Below, piece after piece: positions 48,557-58,866 of a stretch of DNA of 64,000 bases. Location of the stretch: positions 62,001 through 126,000 of the forward strand of contig JAUHJS010000005.1 in NCBI GenBank assembly GCA_030412945.1. The letters are read 5' to 3'. Below the pieces are notes generated by a model. It made no database searches, was not told the origin of the DNA, and was given only the letters and a program-made list of their open reading frames with translations. This stretch comes from Shiella aurantiaca. Lineage in GTDB: Bacteria; Bacteroidota; Bacteroidia; Cytophagales; Cyclobacteriaceae. A program made the position numbers and the translations under genes. How positions within the stretch are numbered: the first letter of the stretch is position 1; each line of letters starts with the position of its first letter.

Positions 48557-49960
48557 TTAATTTTCAGAAACTACCGGATTACCCGAATTCGCCCATTCCG
48601 CCATACCGGCCGAATAGTTTTTGATATTCGTGAATCCGTGTTTTACCAATACCGAATACGCAATGGCACTGCGGTCGCCTGCTTGGCAATGGATAAGCAC
48701 CGTGCGGTCTTTATTGATTTTGCTCAAGTTGGTTTCCATTTTACCTACAAACAAATTGTCGGCACCGGGCACATGACCCGCTTTAAACTCAGCCGCTCCG
48801 CGCAAGTCTACAATCTGGGCACCTTCTTTGGCCAAGCTTTTGAACTCCTCAATACCAATCACATCCGCTTTTTGCAAAGTATTCCCGAGTTCCGTCCATA
48901 CCGCTACCGAAGGCACATAGCCATAGATATTGTCTAAGCCAATGCGCATCAGCTTGCGCACCAAGTCATCGTGCTTACTTTCTTCCGCAATCAAGATAAA
49001 CGGTTCGTTATAGCTCAAGAACCAGCCCATCCAGGTAGCAAAGGCATTATTTCCTTGAATATTCAGCGTACTGGGAATAAATCCGGCTGCAAATTCCGCT
49101 TTCAAACGCGTGTCAATCACTTTCACGCCCTTGTCCATGGCGGCTTTCAGTTCTTCTTTGCTCAACTTTTTCAAAGCAGGTACCTCGGTAAGTAAAGGAC
49201 GCTCCACTTTGTTCAATTCCTTCATTTTAGCAAAGTACTTAGGCGGTTCCGGCTGATCTTCCAGCAAGAATTTCACAAAGCCCGGCTCATTGTCTTTGTA
49301 TTGCAAGGCCCAGTTGCGCACTTTTTCATAGCCTACTGTCGTGCTTGGCACTGCGCCCAAAGCTTTTCCACAGGCCGATCCGGCTCCGTGGCCAGGCCAT
49401 ACCTGAATGTAATCGGGCAAGGTACTAAAGCGGCTAATCGACTGATACATTTGCTTGGCACCTACATCCTTGGTTCCTACCAATCCGGCAGCTTCTTCCA
49501 GCAAATCCGGACGGCCAATATCACCCACAAACACAAAGTCTCCGGTAAACAACATCACAGGCTCCTCGCTGGCAGGCACATCGGTCAGCAAAAAGCTGAT
49601 ACTTTCAGGCGTATGCCCAGGGGTGTGCAGCACCTCTATTTTCAGATTGCCCACTTTAAACACATCGCCATTTTTCAAGCCCACGTGGTTAAACTGGTAT
49701 TGCCATCCTTCACCGCCTTCGTCCGACAGGTACAACTTGCCACCCGTAAGGGCCGCCAACTCGCGGGCACCCGATAGGAAATCGGCATGGATGTGGGTTT
49801 CGGCAATATGCGTAATCTTCATATTGTTCTGCTTGGCAATCTCCAAGTAGGTGTCCACATCTCTTTTGGGGTCAATCACCAAGGCCACACCGGCTTTTTG
49901 GCATCCAATAAAGTAGCTGGCCTGCGCCAAGCTTTTGTCATATACGTGTTGAAAAAACAT
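48557..49960 (-). CDS. Persulfide dioxygenase-sulfurtransferase (MBL fold + two rhodanese domains)
   Basis: 467 residues from ATG at 49958-49960 (MFFQHVYDK); a longer reading to 50020 adds unlikely residues. The metallo-beta-lactamase domain has His56, His58, Asp60, His116 and Asp141, but the residue after Asp60 is Phe61 instead of His, as in mononuclear iron persulfide dioxygenases (ETHE1/CstB). Two rhodanese domains follow (about 250-355 and 365-467); the first lacks a catalytic Cys (FILIAEESKHDD), the second has HCQAGDRSA. This layout fits CstB, which oxidises persulfides and transfers sulfur. A palindrome lies in its leader (49995-50012). Confidence 0.88.
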   Translation of the reverse strand: MFFQHVYDKSLAQASYFIGCQKAGVALVIDPKRDVDTYLEIAKQNNMKITHIAETHIHADFLSGARELAALTGGKLYLSDEGGEGWQYQFNHVGLKNGDVFKVGNLKIEVLHTPGHTPESISFLLTDVPASEEPVMLFTGDFVFVGDIGRPDLLEEAAGLVGTKDVGAKQMYQSISRFSTLPDYIQVWPGHGAGSACGKALGAVPSTTVGYEKVRNWALQYKDNEPGFVKFLLEDQPEPPKYFAKMKELNKVERPLLTEVPALKKLSKEELKAAMDKGVKVIDTRLKAEFAAGFIPSTLNIQGNNAFATWMGWFLSYNEPFILIAEESKHDDLVRKLMRIGLDNIYGYVPSVAVWTELGNTLQKADVIGIEEFKSLAKEGAQIVDLRGAAEFKAGHVPGADNLFVGKMETNLSKINKDRTVLIHCQAGDRSAIAYSVLVKHGFTNIKNYSAGMAEWANSGNPVVSEN

Positions 49961-49994
49961 GTTAGTAAGTTTAGTAATTCGTTTCGTTTTGTCT

Positions 49995-50012
49995 GAAGTT
50001 GCCCTCAACTTC
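49995..50012. promoter_or_regulatory. Palindrome in the dioxygenase leader
   Basis: GAAGTTG (49995-50001) and CAACTTC (50006-50012) are perfect complements around CCCT, 35 bases upstream of the dioxygenase start. It could be an operator, for example for a persulfide-sensing repressor, or a leader hairpin. No sensor gene is adjacent. Confidence 0.4.
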
Positions 50013-50113
50013 TGATACAAAATACGGTAGGCTTTCGCAGAGAGATAGTGACGGAAGTCACAAACATAGGCTAATCATCAATTAATCAACCATTTAGGCA
50101 ATCATAATTCTCG

Positions 50114-50223
50114 GGGCGTGCCCGCAGGCCACCGCCTCCACCCCCGCCTGCGGTCGGGCTGCTCCGGGGTTCGCTTTGCTCCCGTGCTCGTGCCTCGCAC
50201 CAAGCCCTGCGCATCCCTCACGC
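50114..50223 (-). repeat. 110-bp structured intergenic repeat, copy D (expanded hairpin)
   Basis: Inverted relative to copies A-C. The flanking GCGTG/CACGC and inner GGGCT/AGCCC pairs are kept, but the terminal hairpin is replaced by CCGCAGGC/GCCTGCGG, a perfect 8-bp stem with a 16-base G-rich loop. It lies in the divergent region between the dioxygenase and the AI-2E transporter. Confidence 0.9.
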
Positions 50224-50300
50224 GCACAAAAGCCCGCCTCTTAGCTCTACGAATGTGAAAAAATATCGGTAATATTAGGGCAATTTCAACGCCTATACCC

Positions 50301-51398
50301 ATGAGCGCACTTGCCCAAAAACCCTTCGACCAAACCCTCAAGGTTCTTCTATTCACATTTTTGGTAGTGGTGTTTCTTTATTTTGCCAGTCCCCTGCTTG
50401 TGCCTTTAAGCGTAGCCTTGCTGCTTAGCTTTATTCTTTTTCCCATTTGCCGCTGGCTAGAGCGCCACCGCTTCTCCCGTGGCATGGCCATACTGGTAGG
50501 TTTGGGTTTTATATCGGCCCTATTGGTGGGCTTGGTCAGCCTCTTGTTTTATCAATTTACCCAGTTTCTGCACGAGTGGCCCACCCTGAACCGTAAGCTC
50601 CAAGCCCTTATGCAGCAGATAGAAGCCTATATCAGCACGTCTTCGCTGAACATCTTCTTTGCACCCGGCCAAGGCTTGAGCGATTCCCTTATCCGCTATG
50701 CCTCCGAAGAGCTTTTTCCGCTGATTCCGCAGGTATTGTACGATTCTTCCGTTTCATTTGTCATGCTCTTTCTCATCCCTATTTATGTAGCGCTGATTTT
50801 GTACAACCGCGAAAACTTGGTAGAGTTCCTATACCGCATCTTTCCCAAATCATCGGCCCATTATATCAAAACCCTCCTCCCCGATGTGATTGTCACCTAT
50901 TACAATTTCATCAAAGGCATGCTGATTGTATACCTTATCATGGGGATTTTAAACAGCATAGGCTTGGCCATTATCGGTATTCCCAATCCCATCTTCTTTG
51001 GCTTTATTGCTTCTTTACTCACCTTTATTCCTTACGTGGGCATTACCCTTGGTGCGCTTTTGCCCATGGCTGTTTCCTGGCTCAAGTTCGATTCGCTGTG
51101 GTATCCGGGGGGCGTGATGCTGGTGTTTGTGATTGTACAAATCTTGGAAGCCTACATCATCTTCCCTATGGCCGTAAGCAATAGACTGAAAATAAGCACG
51201 CTGATTACCCTAATCATGATTATTGCAGGCGGACTGCTATGGGGCACGCTGGGCATGATTTTGTTTGTGCCTTTCACAGCCATTTTCAAGCTCATTGCCG
51301 ATCAAGTGGAAGAGCTTAAGCCCATTGCCATCCTGCTAGATCCGGGGAAAGTACCCAACAAAAAGGCAGCAGCCCCCACCCAATCGGAGGATGTTTGA
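50301..51398 (+). CDS. AI-2E family transporter (PerM/YdiK-type)
   Basis: 365 residues with about eight membrane helices and the family segments YVALILYNRENLVEFLYRIFP and FGFIASLLTFIPYVGITLGALLP. Despite the family name, most members export or exchange other small molecules, and substrate is unknown here. It is a single gene; its stop is adjacent to the stop of the converging response-regulator gene. Upstream lies repeat copy D. Confidence 0.9.
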   Translation: MSALAQKPFDQTLKVLLFTFLVVVFLYFASPLLVPLSVALLLSFILFPICRWLERHRFSRGMAILVGLGFISALLVGLVSLLFYQFTQFLHEWPTLNRKLQALMQQIEAYISTSSLNIFFAPGQGLSDSLIRYASEELFPLIPQVLYDSSVSFVMLFLIPIYVALILYNRENLVEFLYRIFPKSSAHYIKTLLPDVIVTYYNFIKGMLIVYLIMGILNSIGLAIIGIPNPIFFGFIASLLTFIPYVGITLGALLPMAVSWLKFDSLWYPGGVMLVFVIVQILEAYIIFPMAVSNRLKISTLITLIMIIAGGLLWGTLGMILFVPFTAIFKLIADQVEELKPIAILLDPGKVPNKKAAAPTQSEDV

Positions 51399-52040
51399 TT
51401 ACCGCTTTCTTCTCAAATTATGCTCATTGGCAAAGGAGATAATACCCGCCATATTGCGCACCTGTAGCTTGCGCATGATGTTTTTCCGATGAGTACCCAC
51501 AGTAAATTCGCTAATGGAAAGTGTATCGCTGATTTCCTTGCTGGTGAGCTGCTCGGCTATCATGCCTATGATTTCCACTTCGCGCTTGGTGAGCTTATAC
51601 TTCATCATAAACTCATCGATGAAATAGCTATTGGTTTCTTCTTGCGGTCGCTGGGCTTCTTCAAACCACAGTTGCCCTTGGCTCACCGCAAGAAGGGCAC
51701 TTTTCAAATCGGGCGCTGAAATACTTTTCATCAAATAGCCATTGGCACCCAAGGTTTTCACCTCCTGTATCAGTTCCGGTTGCTGATAATTGCTCAGCAC
51801 CAACACTTTAAGGGCCGGATATTCTCCCGAAAGTATTTTAAGCGTTTCTATCCCATCGAGTTCGGGCATATTGAGGTCCATCAGCACCATATCGCACGGT
51901 GTGCTACCTAGCTTTTGCAAGAGTTGCTTACCGTTGTTTACGGTTCCCATCACCTCAAAATCAGGCAACTCCCTGATGATGGCTATCAGGCCATCCATCA
52001 GCAATTGGTGATCGTCTGCAAGCAGTATTCGTATGGGCAT
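51399..52040 (-). CDS. NarL/LuxR-type response regulator
   Basis: 213 residues: receiver domain (1-120) with phospho-acceptor Asp55 in LMDLNMPE and the acidic pair Asp9-Asp10, then a LuxR helix-turn-helix (about 147-207: KLTKREVEIIGMIAEQLTSKEISDTL). It should bind DNA when phosphorylated by the histidine kinase encoded 1 base upstream. Together they form a classical two-component pair. Target genes are unknown. Confidence 0.93.
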   Translation of the reverse strand: MPIRILLADDHQLLMDGLIAIIRELPDFEVMGTVNNGKQLLQKLGSTPCDMVLMDLNMPELDGIETLKILSGEYPALKVLVLSNYQQPELIQEVKTLGANGYLMKSISAPDLKSALLAVSQGQLWFEEAQRPQEETNSYFIDEFMMKYKLTKREVEIIGMIAEQLTSKEISDTLSISEFTVGTHRKNIMRKLQVRNMAGIISFANEHNLRRKR

Positions 52041-52041
52041 A

Positions 52042-53883
52042 TTATTCTTTCTTTAGCGGAATTTCAATTACTACTAATACTCCAGATTCTGGTGCGGCTT
52101 GGTTTTGGTATTCCATCACCCCATGGTGAAACGAAACCTTGGACTGCAAATTTTGTAATCCATAACCCAAGGGCTTATCCGAAGCAAAACCTCGGCCATT
52201 ATCTTCCACCATGAGGTTAATGGCGTCTTCATGCTCTATCACCTCCACATAGGCATGGCTAGCTCCTGAGTGCTTTATCACATTGTTCAGCAACTCTTGC
52301 AGGCATCGGTACACATCGTTCCACAGCAAACCTGAATAGGCGTCTACTTGTTCAAAACCTATCAAGGTCAATTCGATTTTTATCTTCCCACTGGCATTGA
52401 TGGAATTTACTAAGTTTTCCACCGCCCGGGCAAAGCCATATTTTTCAATGGCAATGGGTGTAAGTACATGGCTTAGGTTGCGCACCATATCAGCTGCTTG
52501 TTGCAATACCTCGCGCGCTTGACCCAGCGTATGGGTTTCTTCTGAAGGCCATTTGGCTTGCTTCTCCTGAATAGAGGAAAGCGAGAGATTGACCACCGAT
52601 AGCATGGATCCCACTTCATCGTGCAGCTGATCGGCTATGCTTTTCCGTTCTTTCTCCTGTGCTTCAAACACCTGCTGTACCACTTCTTGTTGTTTTTGGT
52701 GGATGGCCACTTGCAACACCTCTTTTTCTTGACGGTAATTATGAAAGCGCACCGCAAGGCCATATAGTAAAATCACCGCCTCGATCAGCAGGCCTGTCTG
52801 CATCCCGAAGTTGGACAGGTAATAATTAGACACCAGCCCTACCCCGCTGTGGGAAATAATCTCCAATCCCCCAAAAAGAATATAAACACTCACAGAAACC
52901 AAATAATATTTAGCCAAAAGGCTGCCCTCACGGATTTTTTCGGCCAGGCTCAAGCCTAGTAAAACCAAGGCTAACAATCCCGAAGGGGTTACAATCAAAA
53001 GGTATACGTACAACATCTTACCGCCTATCTCGGCATTGCTGGTAAATACTTTGAGCAGGGCGGTAAAAGCCAAAAGCGTAAAAACTACCGAGAGAATGTT
53101 GATCCAGCGATAATAAGGGCTGGCCTTACTTTGCCCAATAAACTCCCGCATAAACAGGAGTAGTCCTGCACAGGACAGCGCATAGAAAAACGGCCGTGCA
53201 CGGGTAGCAAAATAAGGAGAATCGCTCCAGAGGTATTGAAAGCCGTAGCCTTTATCGGCCCATATCCACAGCACCGCCATGCTGAGGTAGAAAATATAAT
53301 AGAGGTACAAGCGCTCTTTGCTCAGGTAAAATAAAAAGCCACCCAAAAGCACGATAAGAATCAGTACGCCCGTGAGCGCTCCATTGGCCAAGGTATCGGC
53401 TGCCGATAAAGCCGACCACTCATTAAAAGTGAGGGTTTTTACCGGAAGCTGCAGCGATTCATTGTGCTTGTCAATGCGCCAGAGGTATTCCTTAGCCTGG
53501 GCTTTCAAAGGAAAAACAAACTGATGACTTAGTACAGGACGCTGTCGAAAGGGCAAGTGGTCGCCTGTGAGAAAAGGAGGAGAAAGAGAGTCGGAAGATA
53601 CCGAATAAAATTCAATACGATTGACATGGGCATTGCCAATCCGTACAAAATCCGTTGAATCTGAATCGGGAGCTACATAATACAGCCAATATACCGAACG
53701 GGTAAAACCCGGATTAAAACGTTCTCCCTCCAGCGTAAAGCCCTCTCCTGAACGAAAAGCCCTGAGCGCCTCTCGAGGGGAAAACATAAGGGTACTATCT
53801 TCCAGCAGAGCAAATTGCCCATAGCTTATCTCAGTAAAAACCAGAAGGGCAAACAATAAAAAGTAACGTAGGCTACGTTTCAA
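52042..53883 (-). CDS. 7TMR-DISM sensor histidine kinase
   Basis: 613 residues. A signal peptide and an extracellular 7TMR-DISM beta-jellyroll domain (about 25-150) precede seven membrane helices (about 175-390), then a HisKA_3 dimerisation/phospho-acceptor helix with His421 (ADQLHDEVGSM) and an HATPase domain (about 510-613: LLNNVIKHSGASHAYVEV, then NGRGFASDKPLGYGL). It senses an external ligand and phosphorylates the NarL-type regulator encoded next, with 1 base between the genes. Ligand unknown. Confidence 0.92.
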   Translation of the reverse strand: MKRSLRYFLLFALLVFTEISYGQFALLEDSTLMFSPREALRAFRSGEGFTLEGERFNPGFTRSVYWLYYVAPDSDSTDFVRIGNAHVNRIEFYSVSSDSLSPPFLTGDHLPFRQRPVLSHQFVFPLKAQAKEYLWRIDKHNESLQLPVKTLTFNEWSALSAADTLANGALTGVLILIVLLGGFLFYLSKERLYLYYIFYLSMAVLWIWADKGYGFQYLWSDSPYFATRARPFFYALSCAGLLLFMREFIGQSKASPYYRWINILSVVFTLLAFTALLKVFTSNAEIGGKMLYVYLLIVTPSGLLALVLLGLSLAEKIREGSLLAKYYLVSVSVYILFGGLEIISHSGVGLVSNYYLSNFGMQTGLLIEAVILLYGLAVRFHNYRQEKEVLQVAIHQKQQEVVQQVFEAQEKERKSIADQLHDEVGSMLSVVNLSLSSIQEKQAKWPSEETHTLGQAREVLQQAADMVRNLSHVLTPIAIEKYGFARAVENLVNSINASGKIKIELTLIGFEQVDAYSGLLWNDVYRCLQELLNNVIKHSGASHAYVEVIEHEDAINLMVEDNGRGFASDKPLGYGLQNLQSKVSFHHGVMEYQNQAAPESGVLVVIEIPLKKE

Positions 53884-54033
53884 TAGTAACAGGTACAGGT
53901 TGAAGGTTTCAATTTACTACTTTACTAGTATTTTGAAAAACCTGTCAGCGTATCATTTGACCTTTAAAAAGAATATGTAAACGGTATCTGGCTCAAGGAT
54001 AGAAATACGTATCTTTATTAAATACAAATCACA

Positions 54034-54633
54034 ATGAGAACATTTTTCCTTTGTTTGTGTATTTGGGGTCTAGTACCAAATGTTTCTCAAGCGCAGAAGC
54101 GGATAGAGGCCGTTGCGGGAATGAACCTGAGCAAGATATATCGTACCCAAGGAATGGCAAGTCTCTCCCACATGCTAGCTAGGCCTCATGTGGGCTTTCT
54201 ATATACTTCCGATGGGGAAAATTCCTTTGGCTTGCAGAGTGGATTAATCCTGAGCCAACGAGGAGAAAGAACTGAAGAGCCTGATACCCGATTAACCCTC
54301 AGTTATTTAGAAATCCCATTACTGTTTTCCTATATTCCTGAACAACAATTGCGCTTTCATCTGGGACCTAGTATCGGTCTGTTATTGCACCGCAAACTTT
54401 CTTTGCAAAACCGAACGGAAAATCTGCAAGGGGTTCTATTTGACCGCATCCTCGATGTAGGTGTGAAGATTGGAGCCAGCCATCAGTTTACCGAGCACCT
54501 CAGCTTTAGTGCATATTATTTTCATAGCCTATTACCCATAGAAGAAACACCTTCTACCAATTCCACCTCGGTGGTAAAACTCTACAACCAAAGCATTCAA
54601 ATCAGCCTTGGCTACACCCTTTGGACGCCTTAA
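54034..54633 (+). CDS. PorT-family outer-membrane beta-barrel protein
   Basis: 199 residues with a signal peptide ending SQAQK. The rest has the PorT/outer membrane beta-barrel pattern: VAGMNLSKIY, then HVGFLYTS-type strands, SFGLQSGLILSQRG, LRFHLGPSIGLLLH, and a C-terminal ISLGYTLW. PorT-like barrels are widespread in Bacteroidetes; some serve T9SS, most are of unknown role. It overlaps the end of the following minus-strand gene by 4 bases. Confidence 0.8.
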   Translation: MRTFFLCLCIWGLVPNVSQAQKRIEAVAGMNLSKIYRTQGMASLSHMLARPHVGFLYTSDGENSFGLQSGLILSQRGERTEEPDTRLTLSYLEIPLLFSYIPEQQLRFHLGPSIGLLLHRKLSLQNRTENLQGVLFDRILDVGVKIGASHQFTEHLSFSAYYFHSLLPIEETPSTNSTSVVKLYNQSIQISLGYTLWTP

Positions 54634-55034
54634 GGATGTAGCACACCTTCCATGTCGAGCGTCTCAATAAGCGAAAGATTGTCTTCCCGAATACTATCTG
54701 GCACGAATAAGAATTTCTTATCGTAAATCTGTTTGTCGATATAATAGCTCACCCAATACTCATTAGTAAGGTGAAAAACCGAAGGGTCAATCGGTTCTAC
54801 AATCGCTCCGCTATGTGCTTCAACCACCTCTATCAAATGACGTAAGGTAGAGGTTTTCTGTTCTACACCTTCCTTTTGTCCATAGCCTTTGGAAGTGATA
54901 AGCACATTTTCAATAGGAAAAGGATTGTTATTAATAATGCGCACATGCCATTCGGGCTGTTGTAACTCGTTCAGTTGACGTGTAACGGCAAGCGCTACTT
55001 CTTGTACTTGATGAAAAGTAATATCTTTTTTCAT
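54630..55034 (-). CDS. Conserved hypothetical protein
   Basis: 134 residues, soluble, beta-rich, with an N-terminal helix. Segments PIENVLITSKGYG and VFHLTNEYWVSYYIDKQIYDKKFLFVPDSI look conserved among Bacteroidetes proteins of unknown function, but I cannot name the family. It is convergent with the barrel gene (4-base overlap) and 35 bases after lipB on the same strand. Confidence 0.7.
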   Translation of the reverse strand: MKKDITFHQVQEVALAVTRQLNELQQPEWHVRIINNNPFPIENVLITSKGYGQKEGVEQKTSTLRHLIEVVEAHSGAIVEPIDPSVFHLTNEYWVSYYIDKQIYDKKFLFVPDSIREDNLSLIETLDMEGVLHP

Positions 55035-55069
55035 GTTGAAAACTTATTATTTGCCTAATTCTTCGGCTT

Positions 55070-55792
55070 TTAGGCTTCCTGTAATTCCATTTCAAAAAGC
55101 TGCGCCAAATGCACTTTTACCGCTTCGGCTACCTGATGCATGTCGACTTCATACCCCAACTCTTGCTGAATGGAGGTAACGGCCTTATCGGCAATACCAC
55201 AAGGCACGATATAGCCAAAATAGGCCAAATCTACATTCACGTTTAAGGCAAAGCCATGCATGGTGACCCATCGGCTGGACTTTACGCCCATGGCGCATAT
55301 TTTCCGCGGATTTATTTGCTCTTCATAGTCAATCCACACGCCTGTAAGCCCTTCTATTCGTCCGGCCCTAATGCCGAAATCGGCTAAGGTTAGAATGATA
55401 GCTTCCTCAAGCAGACGCAGGTATTTGTGGATATCGGTAAAGAAATTCTCCAGATCCAATAATGGATAACCTACTAATTGCCCGGGGCCATGGTAGGTAA
55501 TATCTCCCCCCCGATTGATTTTATAATACACAGCTCCCTTTTCAGCCAGCGAATGTTCATTCAACAAAAGATGCGATTCCTTACCACTCTTGCCTAGTGT
55601 GTACACGTGTGGGTGCTGGCAAAACAGCAAATGATTGACAGTAGCCTCTTGCTGCTCTATTGGCTGATCACGATTGGCCAGTTTTTTGGCCACCTCTTTG
55701 GCGAAGAGCTGTTCCTGATAATCCCAGGCTTGTTTGTAGTCAATCAGGCCCAGGTCTTGGAATATTACCTTTTTATTGATGATGTCGTTCAC
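55070..55792 (-). CDS. lipB: Octanoyltransferase LipB
   Basis: 240 residues. It moves octanoyl groups from acyl carrier protein onto lipoyl domains, the first step of lipoate synthesis. The family motif RGGDITYHGPGQLVGYPLLDL is present as a near-exact block, followed by VKSSRWVTMHGFALNV with the catalytic Lys, and PCGIADKAVTS with the catalytic Cys. It overlaps the manA start by 4 bases, giving an operon pgi-manA-lipB. Standard function, complete length. Confidence 0.95.
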   Translation of the reverse strand: MNDIINKKVIFQDLGLIDYKQAWDYQEQLFAKEVAKKLANRDQPIEQQEATVNHLLFCQHPHVYTLGKSGKESHLLLNEHSLAEKGAVYYKINRGGDITYHGPGQLVGYPLLDLENFFTDIHKYLRLLEEAIILTLADFGIRAGRIEGLTGVWIDYEEQINPRKICAMGVKSSRWVTMHGFALNVNVDLAYFGYIVPCGIADKAVTSIQQELGYEVDMHQVAEAVKVHLAQLFEMELQEA

Positions 55793-56771
55793 TCGCCTAT
55801 ATACGTTTCTAACAATTCAAATCCTTCCTCGGTGCGTAGTTCATACACTTTCCAGCTTGCCGGCACGAGGGCGCAGTCGCCTTTGGCCAGCGAAGTAGCA
55901 AATTCGCCTTTGCGTATTTCGAGGGTTCCTTCCAAACAGATATACACCTTGAACGAGTCGATAGCGGATAAATCGCGCACGAGCGATCGGGTGTACAACA
56001 GCTTATTGGTTTCAAAATAGGGAGAATGGATTAAATCCAACACCTCATTTACATGCGATTTGTCATACGCACATTTTACATCTGGCACATACGAAAAATC
56101 CAAGGCATCCAATGCCAATTCGGTATGAAGCTCCCTAGTATTCCCTTGGGCATCCACCCGATCAAAATCATAAATGCGGTAGGTGATATCCGATGTTTGT
56201 TGGATTTCAGCCAACAATAAGCCCTTGCCAATAGTATGCACGCGCCCGGCCGGAATATAAAACACATCGCCCCTTTCAGCCGGAACTTTATTGAGCAGGC
56301 TCATAATCCGGCCTTCGGCCAAGCCTTTTAGGTATTCCTCCCGGCTAAGATTCCGCGAAAAACCATCAATGAGTGTCGCCCCTTTATCAGCCTCCAAAAT
56401 ATACCACATCTCAGATTTACCCCGACCTTGATGACGGCTAGCCGCCAAAGCATCGTTGGGGTGCACCTGTACTGATAAATCCTCAGCCGCATCAATGAAC
56501 TTAATCAGCAAAGGAAACTCCTCTCCAAATCGATCTATCACCGATTTCCCTAACCACATCTCAGGATTTTCTGAGATCACGGCATCCAAGGGTTTTCCTG
56601 AAAGATCACCATTCTTCACCACCGAGATATTACCCACCACAGCAGAAATTTCCCACGTTTCGCCACAATTGGGCAAGGGGGAAAAATCCTTTCCGAGTCG
56701 GGTGCGGATTTTCTGACCGCCCCAGATTTTATCTTTGAATTGGGTATGAAATGTAAGTGGGTATCCCGCCA

Positions 56772-56772
<1 letters not shown>
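55789..56772 (-). CDS. manA: Mannose-6-phosphate isomerase, class I
   Basis: 327 residues. It interconverts mannose 6-phosphate and fructose 6-phosphate. The zinc site is visible in LSVQVHPNDALA and the YIPAGRVHTIGKGLLLAEIQQ segments; the N-terminal KDKIWGGQKIRTRLGK and the C-terminal GDCALVPA strand fit the cupin fold. Shorter than E. coli ManA and typical of Bacteroidetes. It starts within the pgi stop codon (1-base overlap), placing sugar-phosphate isomerases together. Confidence 0.93.
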
Positions 56773-58514
<1,742 letters not shown>

Positions 58515-58518
58515 TCAA

Positions 58519-58866
58519 ATGAGCCTTAGCCAAGCACAAGGAAAATTAGGCGAAACGCTTGCCAGCCAGTTTCTTGAGAAGCAGGGCTTTTCAATCGTTG
58601 CCAAGAATTTTCGCTGGCGAAGAAATGAAATTGATTTAATTGTAAAAAAAGAACGACTCCTCGTTTTTGTGGAGGTTAAACTACGAAAAAACCAAGCCTT
58701 TGGCCGTCCAGAGGATTTCATGAGCCCCGAACAACAAGAGCGTGTACTGCAAGCAGCCGAACAGTATGTGCTGGAAAACGATTGGCCTCACGACATCCGC
58801 TTTGATATCATTGCCATCACCCAGCAAACGGGAGAACTGCTGCATCTGCCTGATGCCTTCTATTAA
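58519..58866 (+). CDS. YraN family protein
   Basis: 115 residues from ATG 58519; a longer reading to 58411 overlaps pgi antisense and is basic and unlikely. The family pattern is GKLGETLASQFLEKQGFSIVAKNFR, then NEIDLIV and LVFVEVKLRK, the core of a nuclease-like fold (E, D and ExK residues), though no activity is proven. It is convergent with the MORN gene, stop to stop. Confidence 0.9.
   Translation: MSLSQAQGKLGETLASQFLEKQGFSIVAKNFRWRRNEIDLIVKKERLLVFVEVKLRKNQAFGRPEDFMSPEQQERVLQAAEQYVLENDWPHDIRFDIIAITQQTGELLHLPDAFY

Noticed and set aside
48557..49960. Metallo-beta-lactamase antibiotic-resistance enzyme or glyoxalase II
   Set aside because: The metal site lacks the second-metal His (Phe61), and two rhodanese domains follow; this fits persulfide dioxygenase-sulfurtransferase instead.
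50102..50356. 84-codon open frame on the minus strand
   Set aside because: It is a translation of repeat copy D plus the antisense of the AI-2E gene start, with arginine- and glycine-rich low-complexity content.
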